Shown: positions 23,337 through 36,474, numbered from the stretch's first letter. The stretch: 64,000 nucleotides of DNA from Malania oleifera (GCF_029873635.1 NC_080418.1:14735562-14799561), one strand, 5' to 3'. Notes: generated from the letters alone by a model not told the origin. Numbers and translations are program-made.

Positions 23337-25068
23337 AATTTCCTTAATATGCTCCCGCGAGATAGGCATGTCATCAGTTAAGACAAACTTGGAGCATAGA
23401 GAGTGAAATTTGTGATGGGATAGAGCCTTAGTTAAGAGATCGGCAAGTTGATTGTGGGTGATACATGAGAGACTTGCAGCAAACCTTTTGTAACCAGATC
23501 ACGAACAAAATGAAGATCAATAGTGATATGCTTCATTGGTGAATGTATAATAGGGTTAAAACTCAACTGGAAAGCATCAATATTATCACAAAACAGATGT
23601 GGGGGCTTAGGAATCGAAATACCAAGCTCTAAAAACAACGAGTGAATCTAAACAAGCTTGGAGGTGGCTAAAGCAAGAGTTCAATATACCGCTTCAGTGG
23701 AGGAATGAGCCACAGCACCCTTCTTGCACATGCTCCATGAAATAGGACAATCACCCAGAAAAATAAGATAGACAGAGGTGGAGGATCTGATATCCCTATC
23801 ATCGGCCCAATCAACATCCAAAAACCCTTGAAGAGTGAGATTCCTAGTGTGCTTGAGGAGGATGCTATGATGAAGAGTACCTTTCAAGTACTGCAAAATA
23901 CACTTGGCAACGGTCCAATGGAGTTGAGATGGTTTATGCATAAACTGGGCCAGCTTATTGACTAGGAAGGTAATGTCCGGCCGAGTTAGAGAGAGATATT
24001 GAAGAGCTCCTAAAACTCAACAAAATTCAGTAAGATCAGCAGGAGAAGAGCCATCGTGGTGTTGAAGAAGATCCTTTGTGGCAAGTGGAGTCATCACTGC
24101 CTTAGCACCATCCATCTTAGTGCGAGAAAGGAGATCCAGAATACACTTTTCTTGGGAGAGGAACAGTCCATAGGGAACTGAAATCACCTCAACACCAAGA
24201 AATTAATGCAAGGGACCAAGATCCTATAGAGAAAATCGATGACCGAACTGTTGAACAACCTTAGAAATGGCAGCAAAGTTACTCCCAGTGATTAAGATAT
24301 CATCAACATATACCAAAAAAATAAGAGTAACATCAGTACTCATGTAGATAAACAGAGAAGAATCGGATTTGGACTGCTGAAAATCTAGTTGAAGAAGACA
24401 AGCACTTAGTTCTTGATACCAAGCACGAGGTACTTGTTTCAATCCATACAAATACCACTTTAACCTGCAAACATAAGAAGGCAAATTAGGATCAACAAAA
24501 CCCAGAGGTTGAACCATGAATACATCCTCCTGAAGGCGGCCATGGAGAAATGCATGATTAACATCCAGCTGGCGAAGAGGCCAATTTTTCTAAAAAACAA
24601 TGGAGAGGATAGCCCGAATAGTTACCGACTTCAAAACAAGGTTGAACGTCTCATTATAGTCAAATCCAGGCCGTTGATGAAAACTTTTGGCCACTAACCA
24701 GGTTTTATAACAAGAAATACTACCATCAGGATTACGTTTGATACAGAAAACCCATTTGTAGCCAATGGATTTGATTTTAAAGCGCAGTGGAACCAGCTCC
24801 CATGTACCATGTTTAACCAACACGGTGAACTCTTCAGACATAGCATGCCACCACTTGGGGTCTTTCAAGACTTAAGACACACATGTGGGCTCAATAGGTT
24901 AAGGAAGAAGGTGTCGAGTGGCAAGGTAAAGTGGTTTGGGTCTATGAATATTATTCATAGATCGGGTAGTCATACCATAAGTACGGGTGGACCGGGCCAA
25001 AGATGCAGGTATGGTGGATGAGGGTATTACCTCTGGCGGAGAAGGTGTAGGGAGAGTGATGAAGTCAG
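23042..25068 (-). mobile_element. Ty1/Copia retrotransposon 3' half, fossil
   Basis: Minus-strand peptides of RT (SIGYKWVFCIKRNPDGSI near 24700; SSLFIYMSTDVTLIFLVYVD near 24300) and RNase H (HWTVAKCILQYLKGTLHHSI at 23880-23940; KHITIDLHFVRDLVTKGLL near 23500) lie in Copia order and end at an LTR (23042-23336). The 5' half is absent here: at 25069 another element begins. Broken in several places. Its LTR is related to the one at 54654-54873. Confidence 0.85.
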
Positions 25069-26824
25069 TGTTGACTTTTTGAGTCTAATCCTTGTTTTGA
25101 GTATGACAAACCACAGTATCTCATTTGTATGCTTTGAGTATTTGAACAGGTGTATGTTTCAGTAAGCACAGATGATGATGCAATTTGGAAGCCATAAGAG
25201 CACCTAAATGAACATACCTCGACGTATTCCATAGAATTACAAAGGAACAGAAGACTGAAGATTTTATATGTTTTTCAGTTGTAATAATTATTTAGGTTTA
25301 ATTGTGCATGCATTCCTCATGATTTAATTTGAAGCTCAATTAATGACCTTAGACTAACCCTAGGATGCATGTTTTTCAAGAAAATATTCATATACACTTG
25401 ACCTAGGTTGGATCTACATTTTAGAAGGTTAATAGGGTTGAAAAACAGGGCACTCGTTCACTAGTGACTGGCCTCATCAACGAGCAAATATCGAGACCCT
25501 AATTTTCTTAGACAAGCCACTTGTCGACTAATCCCTTGGTGCAAGTGAAGGACACTCGTCGACTAATGTGTCCACTCATCGACCAGTCTGTCAGGCATAA
25601 CCGATGCTTCAGCGCTCAACAATTAGATTTTTCTTTAATAAAATATCTTTTAATGATCCAATGGGTAGAAAACGACTTTATGCCTAAAGTTCTTATAAAT
25701 ACTAACCCTAAAACTTATTTTAATCTCTCTTGCCTACATTCCCTTGTGCTAAAATCATTGTTGGGCATTCACTTAGTCTTTCTTCAAGATCCAAGAGCAT
25801 TCACTCGCATCATTTTGCAAAGCTATATTGATCTTGAGGTTTGGTAAACAAGTTTTTGTTTTACGCATTCAAATCTTATTTTTCTACTCTCCTACTTATT
25901 TTATTTGAAATATTTCTTAGGAGCAAAAACCCTAGTTTTTCATATATCCATTGTTTGAAAAATATTTTGGGAAAAAAGTTTATACTAGGGCTTGAATCTT
26001 TGAAGTATTCACTTTCATATTTTTATTCAAAGATTATATTCTCTCATCTTTGCAAAACCTATTTGAAAGCAAACCCTAGAATCTCCAACACTCATATTTT
26101 TTAGAAATCATTTTTGGAGAAATATTGAATAGGGTTAAGATCTTTGAAGCAATATATATATTCATACACAGATCATATATTTTTATTGCAAACACCTCAT
26201 TAGGAAACACACATATTATCTCTTGAGCTTCAAGTTATATCATGTGAGAGTATTTAGGATTTCATTGTATTCAATAGCTAATTGGGAAGCATCTGAGTGT
26301 ATTCAAAATAATCTTTCGTCACTTGTATTAACGATTCGGATTGTGAACCGGAAGGAGGAAACTATGCCTCTTGTAAGCAGCATATTGTAAGGAGGTAACT
26401 ATGCCTCTTGTAAGTAACAGATTGTAACGAGAAGTTCCGTCCCAGGTTAAGGAGCGATATAGTGGAATCCTTGGGTTGCTTGCCCAAGGCGAGGACATAG
26501 GTCGGGTTGGCCGAACCTCATAAAATCTGGAGTTTGCATTTCTCTTTCCCTTATCTCATTTTATTTTCGCTTGTGTTTGATTATTTATTTAATATTTACC
26601 TATTGTGTATGTTTTAAGTACCTCCTGCACTTGAGATTGATTGGGTACTACTGAATTGTTTGAGATATCCATAGCTTGAATTTATTAGGTTGTGTAAAAT
26701 TGAAATTTGTGTATCTCAAAACTTGTGCTTGTATAGTTGGGTTTTCAAATTTAGGATTAAAAGAATTAAATATTTTTAAATACCCAATTCACCCCCCCTC
26801 TTGGGATTACACCTAAAATAAAAT
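25069..26824 (+). repeat. Long LTR of a Copia (SIRE/Maximus-like) element
   Basis: Starts TGTTGACTTTTTGAGTC and ends with the ACCCCCCCTCTTGGGATTACA type of end, directly followed by TGGTATCAAAGAC at 26826, an initiator tRNA-Met primer site. The length of about 1.75 kb matches the solo LTR at 60557-62304. After the primer site only a short leader and a gag-like start (MAYVSVS at about 26878) remain before another LTR copy begins. Fossil. Confidence 0.7.
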
Positions 26825-26898
26825 TTGGTATCAAAGACTCATCGCATTTGACTTAACTATTTTTGTAAAAGATCACGATGGCTTACGTCAGTGTATCC

Positions 26899-27955
26899 TA
26901 TTGACTTTACGAGTCTAATCCTATTTTGATAATGACAATTCACTTGATATTTTACCAGTGCATTTGAGATTTTGAATAAGGTCACGACTTAGCATGCACG
27001 GATGGTAAGCACGTTATGGAAACCACGAGGAACACAAAATACATACTACTTGGCTCAATCCATGGAAGCCGAAGAGCAGAAGGATAAAGACAATCCAGAT
27101 TTTTAGTTGTAATTCGTATTAGGTTTGATTGTATTTGCATAACTCATAAGATACGATGTGAAACTCAAAATGACATATAAATTGACCTTAGGATGCATGT
27201 TTTTCATGACATATTCATATGCATTTGACCTAGTTTGAATCGGGCTGAATAACCTGCAGCTCATTGACGATTCCATTGGTCTCATCGACAAATGACTGAA
27301 GGCCTCTCGTCGACGAATGACTGAAGGCCACTCGTCATCGAACGCTCTACTCTCGTCGACGAGAAAATACCGAGACCATGAAAATCTCAAACAACCTAGT
27401 TGTCGACAAACCCCATGTTCTTGTCAATGAGCGACCGAAGGACATTCGTCGACTGGTACGGACATTCATCGACGAATTTGTGGCGCAAAACAGTGCTTCA
27501 ACGCAGAAACGAATGGAAATTTTTTAATTAAATGATCCAACAATTGAAAATTGATCAAAGGGCGAGAATACTTATATATATATATATATACGAATTTTGC
27601 ACAACCTTTGCACACCTTTTGCTAAGCTTTGCCTACTTTCAACGTATTCACATCAAGTTTGAGCATTCGTCAAAATTATCTTCAAGATCCAAGTGCTTAC
27701 ACTCATATCATCTTACGAAAAACTAGTTTGATCTTGAGGTTTGATTAAGTTTATTATTGAGCATTTAATCTTATTTTTATGAACTCATCTATTCCCGTAT
27801 TCTTTTACTTAAAATCTTATATTAGGAGCAAGAACTCAAATTTCACATATATACTTGTTTGAAAAATATTTTGCAATATTCAAAAGCATATTTTTATTCA
27901 AAAGATTAATATTATTTCTGCAAAAGGTATTTGAAAACAAGAGCTTAAATATAAC
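26899..27955 (+). repeat. Second, partial LTR related to 25069-26824
   Basis: TTGACTTTACGAGTCTAATCC at the start, CTTAGGATGCATGTTTTTCA and ATTCATATGCATTTGACCTAG further on repeat blocks of the preceding LTR in the same order, with clear divergence. The 3' part is replaced by other sequence near 27955. A TA-rich TATA-like run lies at about 27573-27592. Confidence 0.65.
27351..27364. other. Perfect 14-bp palindrome TCTCGTCGACGAGA
   Basis: Inside the partial LTR 26899-27955, one of four perfect palindromes with core CGTCGACG in this window; a shorter one (TCGTCGACGA) is at 27307-27316. Confidence 0.9.
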
Positions 27956-28109
27956 GAACTTCTCAGGCCTGTCAACGTTATATCGTGATTATATCTAGGC
28001 AATATAACGAACTCCTTAGGCCTACCAACGTTATATTATGATACACACGAATAACCACACAAAATGACCCATTCACACACATCAAAGTATTCATCACACA
28101 TTAATCACA

Positions 28110-28235
28110 AGTAGCCAGTATTCGCAACTAATCTATGTTCACAAAAAGTTGTATCCACAATCAGCCAATATTCACATGCAGTCAGTATTTATCACCAATC
28201 AGTATTAACTGCAACCAGTATTCACAACTAGTTAA
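28110..28235. repeat. Short degenerate repeats around CAGTATTCACAA
   Basis: AGCCAGTATTCGCAACTA, AGCCAATATTCACATG, AGTCAGTATTTATCAC, AATCAGTATTAACTG and AACCAGTATTCACAACTA follow one another at 15-40 bp spacing. Nearby, two copies of a TATAACGAAC...AACGTTATAT block lie at 27950-28040. Confidence 0.6.
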
Positions 28236-28753
28236 ATTATGAAAGTTATATTCATGCCTCACATTTTTTCTCATATATGATATATAATCAAAAATCATTA
28301 TTTTCCAAATGCCTAAACTATTCAGAAAATCACACCTATGTATATAATTTGTATAATCGAATTTCAAACTTAGTAGAACTTGCTATAATTAATTTCCCTT
28401 ACCTGCTTTCTAAAGAAATCACCCGAAATAAACAAGAAACTTGAAACCCTAGGTTCCAAACTCGTCGATGAATGGGAACCGACGAACTACAACACGAACC
28501 TTACGTTCGAGAGAGATCATGAACCCCCGAATAGGCTTAGAAATGCTTGCAATGCACAAACCCTCCCCCCCCCCCCCCCCAAAGACCCGAAACCCTAGCT
28601 AAGAGAGAGGAGGAGAAGCTAATTTTCTAAAAAAAAAATGAACTAGGATCTATTTATAAGTATTTTGTCCCCGAAGAAAATCGTTGACGGTTTTCCTACA
28701 CTTGACAAAACCGTCGATGGTTTGGTTCTTATAATGCCCACTGAAGATATCCT

Positions 28754-28771
28754 CAAACCGTCGACGGTTTG
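28754..28771. other. Perfect 18-bp palindrome CAAACCGTCGACGGTTTG
   Basis: The longest of the CGTCGACG-core palindromes. Half-matching sites CCGTTGACGGTTTT-like and AACCGTCGATGG lie 40-70 bp away, so the site is repeated with decay. Confidence 0.9.
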
Positions 28772-28899
28772 GTGCTTAACCAAACCATCTTCTTCTTTTT
28801 TACTTTTTTTTTTCCTTTCCTTTATTTATTTCCTTTTTCTTCTATTCATTTTTATTTTATTTTTTGGGTTCGGATTACTGCAATATCATTCCAACTAGA

Positions 28900-31250
28900 G
28901 ACAAAATGAGGCATCAAAGAACTAAACCACATCTTCGCTTTATCCTTCAAAGAGAAAGTAAATAAAAGAAATTTAGAAAATTCATCAGTTTTAGCTCTAG
29001 AAAAAAAAAAGTATTGCAAGTCAACTCAAAATCCATTAGTTGCTGATAAGGACACTCAGATTCCGTCCCATGGAATTGACGTATCAATGACGTCCTCCCA
29101 TGCTTAATCATGAAATTAAGTGCGTTATTAGATAAAGTAGTGTAAGATGATGCAGTGGTGCATGTAAGCTGCAAAAAAATTCATAAGCGTGCGTGATGCA
29201 AGTGCAGCCATATTTTATTTTATTTTTTTCAAACCTTTTTTTTTTTCATAAAGAAAAGCAAAATAAAAGGGAAAAACACTAGTTTGAAACTAAATCTGAC
29301 ATTTCACGGCAACGGCACCAAAAACTGACTCACTCTAAAAATGAGCGGCGCAAAGGCTATCCCAAGTATGGGAGTTCAGTCATGTAATAATTAGTCCAAG
29401 AGTCAGATCGTCTTCTCAGGGAATGCAGTTTAATTTCAAATTTTGTGTAATCCCAAAAGAAATTAAGAAAAGAAAAAATTACTAAACATAGTCTAGATTC
29501 GATTTCTTGGATTTTTGAGATTTTTTTGACAAAATTAAAACAATGTGAAATTTAATTTATGAACCTAACACACACTAAATTAAAGACAAGAAATGGGAAA
29601 TAGACACAAGAAAATAGATGGTAACAAAATTAACTACTAAAAAATAATCCTACATTTAATCATTCACGTAAGAAATAAATCTCACGTTTGAAACTTCGGA
29701 CAAAAAGCCTAAAGACGATAACTTCACTACGTAACTGAAGCATGCAACCCTAAAAACCTCAGTCAAACACACAAAAAAAAAAAACTAAACTAAACTAAAC
29801 TTTAACACAATCAATAACTTAAGTGACGATTAAACTAGATCCAACAAAAGAAATAAACTTGACTCTTTAACAACTTAAATAATAAATTAAAACACAATAA
29901 AAACTCGGACTTTAAATAAACTGAACTTAAGATAAATAGAAACTAACAAAATTTAAATCCTAAAGAAGATTTTTTTTTTAAGAGATCAACTCGTACTTTA
30001 ACAATGAAAAATAATCCAACCAAAATTAACTCTAATAGTGATATTAAATAAGAAGAGAAAAAAATAAATTGACTTTAATAATAATAACCCAACAAAAATT
30101 TAAAAGTTCAAAACTTCAATTAAAATTCAACTGAAAATTAACAATAATGATTAACCAAGTATTTTAATGTAAGAAAAAAAACTAGAGAACAAGAGAAGAA
30201 GGAAAGATAGAGAGAGAGGGAGAGAGAGAGAGAGAGAAGACAAGTCATGGAGAAGTCTCCCTTGCTGCTATGCAGCGCCTCCTCCAGCCCCCCCCCCCCC
30301 CCCAAAAAAGGAAAAAGAAACCCTCCTCTTAATCCTAAAAAAATAATAAACTAAAAAACTCCTCTTTGTTGACTTTTCAAAATTGCTATACATTCAATGC
30401 CTTCCAAATTCTTGATTTTTCAAAATTTCCATAGAGGAGGAGAGGCCCAGTGGCTCCAGCGCCTCTTTGCATGGTCTCCCACGTGGTCATATCATGGCCT
30501 CACACATGGGCTTTTCCTTTTAATTCAAAAGCACATGGTCTATTATGCACTTTAAAGCCTAATTTTGACCTTTTTATAGTCTGTATCTCTCAAAACTTAC
30601 AACTGAAAGTTGTAAAGAATTTTCATAACTTTTGAAATTATCATGAATCACCTCAATCGGAGTTTGGATGAGAAAGTTATGCTTAAATTACAAAACAATG
30701 TTGAAATAGTCCATAAAAAACAGCATATGGTAACTTCACGTATGATTTCGACCTTGATACAGTCAATATTTCTTAAAACACAAAACATGAAAGTTGTAGA
30801 ACATTTTTTTAGATTTCTAAAGCATCTTAAATCATTTAAATCGGAGGTCCGATAAGAGAGTTATGCCTAAATTACGAAACAGTGTCGGAACTGTCCATAA
30901 TCGCCCAATTAGCTTCGTTTTGCGCTCAACGCCTCTATTTGCATCATTTTATTCTTTATCTCCATGAACCCCACATACGCAACTCTTTCAATGAAAAGCT
31001 ACGGCCCTCACGTGCACGGTTCACTTTGCATGCATAGCCCGATTTCTCTCGCGCATGACTCACGTACATTTTAATTTCAACTTTATTATCCAAAAAAATA
31101 TCTTATAATAATAAGATACCAAAAATCCATAATTATCGAATAAAAATCCAAATATTATAAATTAAGCTCACTATTAAAATATTGAACATAATTTGGCATT
31201 TAAGTAAAATTATAATCTTTAATGCATGAATTTAAACGCCTAATTAAGCA
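28900..31250 (-). mobile_element. Ty3/Gypsy (Athila/Tat-like) 5' part: LTR, primer site, gag piece; fossil
   Basis: On the minus strand an LTR-like segment (about 29326-31250) is followed by TTTTTGGTGCCGTTGCCG at about 29308-29325. This matches the TGGCGCCGTTGCCGGGGA-type primer site of Athila/Tat-group Gypsy elements. It is followed after a leader by a gag-like peptide (MIKHGRTSLIRQFHGTESEC, then PYQQLMDFELTCNTF) at 28947-29174. The rest of the element is missing. A C14 run and a GA-rich stretch lie at 30180-30303. Broken. Confidence 0.6.
30590..30900. repeat. Diverged tandem duplication within the Gypsy LTR
   Basis: AAGTTGTAAAGAATTTTCATAA...ATCGGAGTTTGGATGAGAAAG...TTATGCTTAAATTAC...GTCCATAA (about 30606-30716) recurs as GAAAGTTGTAGAACA...ATCGGAGGTCCGATAAGAGAG...TTATGCCTAAATTAC...GTCCATAA (about 30787-30900). 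By eye about two-thirds identical. Confidence 0.7.
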
Positions 31251-31640
31251 ATTTTGACGCGTAATTATATTACACAAATCAAAGGTGAGTACATAAAAGG
31301 TAATAGAACTAAACATATTTCACCAAAATTCTTTTATACTCATGAACTTCTGAAGAAAGAAGATGTTGACATTTGCAATATCCGTTTAAGTGACAACTCA
31401 ACATATCTATTTACAAAAGCATTGTCAACTTCAATTTTCAAAAAACATGTACATAACATTGGCATGCTACAACTTAAGGATATTTCTAAATTGATTGTAT
31501 TTTTTAGGAGAAGTATGAATACCTCTTTTTCCTTCGTTAAGGTTTTGTCCCACAGAATTTTCCTTAGCAAAGGTTTTAACGAGAGATATTCATAATCTAT
31601 AGTCATCAAAGGGAAAGTATTGTAAAACGTGTATATTATA
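31250..31640 (+). mobile_element. Ty1/Copia 3' end fragment, fossil
   Basis: The plus strand encodes the RNase H tail GNRTKHISPKFFYTHELLKK followed by DNSTYLFTKALSTSIFKK and HNIGMLQLKD, as in Copia elements. A polypurine stretch CAAAGGGAAAG at about 31606-31616 and the likely start of a 3' LTR follow. Everything upstream of RNase H is missing. Confidence 0.75.
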
Positions 31641-31945
31641 CATGTGAATAACTATCTTGAAAATAGGTTATAACTTTTGGTATGTCATATAATAATAGTT
31701 CATTATGGAATTGACATTTGGGATACCAATATAATCTTTGCTTATATAAGGACATGTTTTACAACCAAAATAAAGATAAAAAGATGATTAACAACATCTA
31801 GTTTCTGAAGAGTTAGACTGCTAAATTTCTATAGTTTTAAATTTCTTTTCTTTAATTTTTCAATAATTATCTCTTTATTTCATTTACAACATTTTTTTTT
31901 CTTTTTTAGTTTTTTTTATAAGAGGCTCACGCTAAGTTTAGGGTA

Positions 31946-32021
31946 TATAATGAAAGAAAATTTATCACTCATCTCATACTCACTATAATGAAAGAAAATT
32001 TATCACTCATCTCATACTCAC
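31946..32021. repeat. Perfect 38-bp tandem duplication
   Basis: Two identical 38-bp units (31946-31983 and 31984-32021) that begin TATAATGAAAG and end CATACTCAC. Identity suggests a recent slippage or repair event. Confidence 0.95.
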
Positions 32022-34070
32022 TTTCATATCTCCGGAAATTCAAACTTGAAAATTTTAACATAAAAATCTCAAAAAATTTATATAGTGAGAGAATGCATGA
32101 TTTATGTCTTATAAAAACGAAATATACCATATCAAATAAAAATTAAGTAAAAATTAAAATATAATACTTTGCCAAAATAGAAACTAAAAATGTTAATAAT
32201 ATATATAAAGTCATAGTTCACACCCGATTAAAGCTTGCATGTAACTTATGAATTCAATCATATACTATAAATGCTATTAAAAGAGTTTGACACAACCTTA
32301 ATCAAATTGAGTCTATTATAATCTCATAGAAGATAAAAATGAGTCTATACTTAAATTTGTATGTATTGTATCGCGTAAAGATTATAAAACTAGATCAATT
32401 TAAAATGTAAATAATTTATTTGGGTTTGGATCGAAATTATAATCTCATGCTTGGACCCAAAAAAAAAAAGAATTAGATTGGATAGTCGATAGTGAATGCA
32501 AAATTTATAAGATTTATATAAATTATAAAATAAATTTTGATGAATTGTTACACAAAAAATGTTGGACTGTGAAGTATTCATGTTGAAAATAAGGGGTATG
32601 CGCCGAATTAACCGAAATAGCCGATCACATTTGATCGATTTGGTTTTATATTTCAGTAAAATTGGTTATTTGGTTTTTGGTTCGGTTTTGGAGAAATTAT
32701 ATTTTAATACAAATTATATGATTTATAATTAGAGTTTCGTACTTATTATATAATTAATAATTAAATATTAATAGCATACAATCATATATTTTTTTTCATA
32801 ATTAATTATAATTTGATTCAATTAAATTTAGTTAACCAAATTAACTGAAAATTGGATTCAGTTGGATAAGATTCGAATAAGAAGGATAATCCGATCGGTT
32901 GGGTTATGATAAATAATTAATCAATCTTTTTTGATTAATTTAATTATTAATTGCAGCTTGGCTTCTTGCCCATTTTGATGGGGGCATTCAATGAGACTTG
33001 AGACGGCGATCAATATCTTTATTTGTAGGTAGCCCATGTGCCCTATCTTTCTCCATTCCTATTGCCCTTTTTTGGGCTAAGGCAAACAAGCCGGCAAAGA
33101 AAATGACCTTTCCACACTTTTCCACAATTTGGCGTTAACAAATATCTTCCACATCAGAATTTAAAAATGTAGGTCCAGAAACCAAACGAGAGATAAGGTT
33201 TCATGCTTTGACTTTGAGAAGACCCATTAATTCAAGGGCATCTCAGTCATTTTATTCATTTTTTAAAAAATATTTTTCAAAAAAACAAAAGACAATTAAT
33301 TTACTCTTCATCGTTCTTTAAACATTTTAAAATAAATAATAAAAAATTATAATTGAATACATCTCAAAAGTTGTCTTTTACCTTTCTTCTCTGGTTTGGT
33401 CATTTAAAAATTACAATCATTATAGTGTAGAATTTTAATGTTTAAAGTCTCAAAATTATGAGAGTAAAAAACTTTTTGAATAATGAATTAACTCATTTAT
33501 GTTGTATAATTCAAGTTTGGTGTGTCTTTTTAACAACCGAAAAAGTTGCCTTGATAATTAATTGTCAATTGAGATTTTTCAAAAAGAACGAGATTGCGGA
33601 TGAATGAGTTAGTCAAGTCAACTAAATAGAAACTAAATTCCTCTTTTTATAGGTTTGGGGGTGGGATTGTGGTTATAAACTTATGATGGCAAAAAAAGGA
33701 GTGAGTTCTTTTAAAATGTTTTACAGTGCATTTATATATTACTTTTTGTCATTTTGTTAATTATTTAGGTCAATCGTTTTCATACTTTCACAATATCAAT
33801 CCTTCATAATTCTAATTTATCAATTCCGTAAACCATCTTTTTTGTAGTATTCAAACCAATGTCCTTCGAAAATCATATAAGAAAAAGGAAAAACTAAGAA
33901 AGTTGACCTAAATTTGCGGAACAATATGTTTAATTTTAAAGAATTTCAATATTTTCTTAGGGCACCATATGGTGTTTGTTCTTTTTTATTATTATTATTT
34001 TACCTATAAGACGAGTGCTTGGATATTTATTGGATTTTATTGAATACAAACTATGCCTAGAGCGTTGACT
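32022..34070. other. AT-rich intergenic region
   Basis: No gene seen. A stretch at about 32605-32920 has repeated TTGGTT / GGTTCGGTTTTGG and ATTAACCGAA / AATTAACTGAAAATTGG blocks on opposite strands at its two ends, which suggests a decayed MITE-like element without clear ends. Confidence 0.45.
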
Positions 34071-34309
34071 TCTTATGTAACGACCTACTTAATTTACTAC
34101 ATAATTACTCACATTAAATACTCTGATGCCAATAACTAATGATATAGCGAAGTCGACCCGAACTCATGGGTAACGGGAACACACCTGTCATACACAGCGG
34201 ACACCTAAGCAGCGGTTAAAATAAAATTCATCCATAATAATAGTACCAGAGCTATTCACAATCCACAAAATTTTCGTAAAAGTATATATACAATCCCCAA
34301 AGACACCAA

Positions 34310-34324
34310 AAGATAAAACTAGGA
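34310..34324. repeat. LINE target-site duplication, left copy
   Basis: AAGATAAAACTAGGA, identical to 39971-39985; the host sequence is the solo LTR. Confidence 0.95.
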
Positions 34325-34611
34325 ATTTTGAGAGCTGGCAAGTTAGAGAGAGAAGCTCTCACCTCTCTCTAGGGAGAGGCGCTTGCCCGTGGAGTGTGTG
34401 TTGTGCTTGTGTGATTCCCACTTGTTCTTGGTGTTTTTAGTGTTGTTGGATTGAATCATAGGTGGATTAGAACTTGTTTTTGCTTCGGTTTGAATGCTAG
34501 TTCTAATTACATCTCGGTTTTGAGACATTGGGGTGGATTATTGGGATGTGGTGGGTCAGATCTCTGGTTTCCCGCCTGATACGATTTTGAACCTCCTAGG
34601 CTGATGACTGG

Positions 34612-36460
34612 GTGTTCGAAAGCTGGGTTCAGGTTGCCATGGGCAACAAGGAGGGGAGGAAGGAAATGATCGAGGATGCCCTCAGATTCATTGTGGCAAA
34701 AGGAGGTAGGAGGGGTCAATGGGCTAGAAAGAAAGATTCTGAGATAATAGCAGAATACAAGAGGCTCGAGGAAGAAGCTAAGAAAAGATTCATGGAGTCC
34801 CGTGGGTCTTTACCAGCTACAACACTTATAGACAAGCTTCAACCTCATGGAGAGATGCATGCAAGTCCATTAGAGGGCTGGAAGAATCCTGAAATGACTG
34901 CTGGAGTGGTTCAATCTACTCCGATGGTATTGAGTGAGGATATTATGGAATCCCTTGGTCTGGTTGGGAGTGAGGAGTTAGCAGAGAGATGCTCGAATGG
35001 AAATGAAAGTGTCAAGAAACAACTCTGGGATGATACAGTGGAAGATGATTTTGTTAGCGAGGGATTGAAGAAGGAAAATGCAAAGGAAAAGTTTCAGAAT
35101 GAAAGAACGATAGTAAGGAACAATAAGAGAGTTCCTTGGTCTGAACTCTTCGTAAATAATAGGAAACCTAGCTGTTGTACTGCCATTCCTGCTTTCCACT
35201 CTAATGGTAGTGGTGCTAGATTGGAGGCAAGTGACCTAACAAACCCAAATGAGTCGTATCAGAAGTGCCTCGTAGGGTGTTTTGTTGGAAATTTCCCTGG
35301 CAGGGATGCACTTAGAACTATGGTGAATTCCTGGAAAGTTAAGATGAATTACATTAAACATGAGGATGGATGGGTGGTGTTCAAATTCCAGGATAATGAT
35401 GAACTGGAAGATGTCTTGCAAAAGGCACCATATGTGACTCGTGGCAGGACACTATACATGAGATGCCCAAATACTTCTAGTTTGGCCACGAACATAGATC
35501 CACTCTGCCAGTGTGGGTGCAGCTCAAAAATTTGCCAATCGAGATGCGGAATCCAATGGCTCTGGGTAGGATTGCTTCGGAACTAGGGAACCCTATCTGT
35601 GCAGATAAGTTATCCATGATGCAGGCGAGAATATCATATGCAAGAGTACTTGTGGAGGTAAATGTGGCCGGGGAAATCAAAGATTCAGTCAGAGTTTTCC
35701 TACCAAATAATGAAGAAATGGTTCAAGAAGTTGTTTATGAGAATTTGCCCAGTTTCTGTACCCAATGTAAGTATGTGGGTCACACTGTTAGTCACTGTTG
35801 TCTCAGGAAAAGGAAGATGGAAGATGGGAAGACTATCGATAAGGAAAAATCCAAGCCAATGCCAGGAAAAATGAATAGAAACTTGCAAAAGAACAAACAG
35901 GAGCAAGTGGATAAGGGGAAAGGAATAGTGGTTTCTACTGAATGCATAGATGAGTCCTCAGGTATGCAATTGTCCAAGCAAGGTGTGGTTGTGATGCCTG
36001 ACCCCATCTGTGATGTTGCCCCAGACCAGGGGGACAGTATGAAAGGAAATCTAAATGCAGGAATAAATGGAAATTCTAGGAGCTTTGGGAGTTTTTTTGG
36101 GGACCTATTCCCGAAAGTAGAAGCAAGGTTGGGAATTGAGGGTTCAAAGAAGGACATTGTGGGGTGTGAATTTTATCCTGAAAAGGATGCTTTGGCCCCG
36201 GAAGTTACAGCTATTGTAGGTTTTGGAAATAGTGGGTTACAAGAGGCTGGGGGTTCTGATTCGAGTAGGCTCCAGTGTCCTGATCCATGCCTGCTTGAAT
36301 CCCAGAATGTGGTATGTGGCTTAATTGCAGCTGGTGCTCCTAAAACCTGTGGTCAGGCTATCAATGGAGTGAAGGATGGATCCAATATGGCAAAAAATAG
36401 GAGAAATGGGAAGAAAGGTGGTGCATCTAGCCAACAGAATAAAAAAAGGGGGTCATGGCC
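34612..36460 (+). pseudogene. LINE ORF1 (Gag-like, DUF4283 + CCHC)
   Basis: The first frame (34612-35586) encodes a coiled or charged N-terminus and a DUF4283-type RNA-binding region ending KAPYVTRGRTLYMRCPNTSS. The next frame (from about 35511) continues VWVQLKNLPIEMRNPMALGR and a knuckle FCTQCKYVGHTVSHC of the CX2CX4HX4C form. The frame change lies near 35.51 kb and breaks an otherwise continuous protein. ORF1 then runs on in the same frame into the ORF2 endonuclease start with no stop between, so in this family ORF1 and ORF2 may have been one polyprotein, or a stop has been lost. ORF1 proteins coat the LINE RNA. Confidence 0.8.
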
Positions 36461-36474
36461 CCCTACATGCAAAA

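Larger units (their letters stand above)
27956..28880 (-). repeat. LTR-like fragment, probably Gypsy
   Basis: A minus-strand TATAAATAG lies at about 28648-28656, followed downstream by a leader-like stretch; CGTCGA-rich blocks and a C17 run at 28565-28580 occur. The build resembles the solo LTR at 34076-41767 (minus-strand TATAAAAGG with CGTCGACG blocks upstream). No ends or coding part can be assigned, so it is only a tentative LTR. Confidence 0.4.

Noticed and set aside
28561-30303. Long C runs at 28565-28580 and 30290-30303
   Set aside because: Simple homopolymer tracts in LTR-like sequence; may be partly sequencing or assembly noise.
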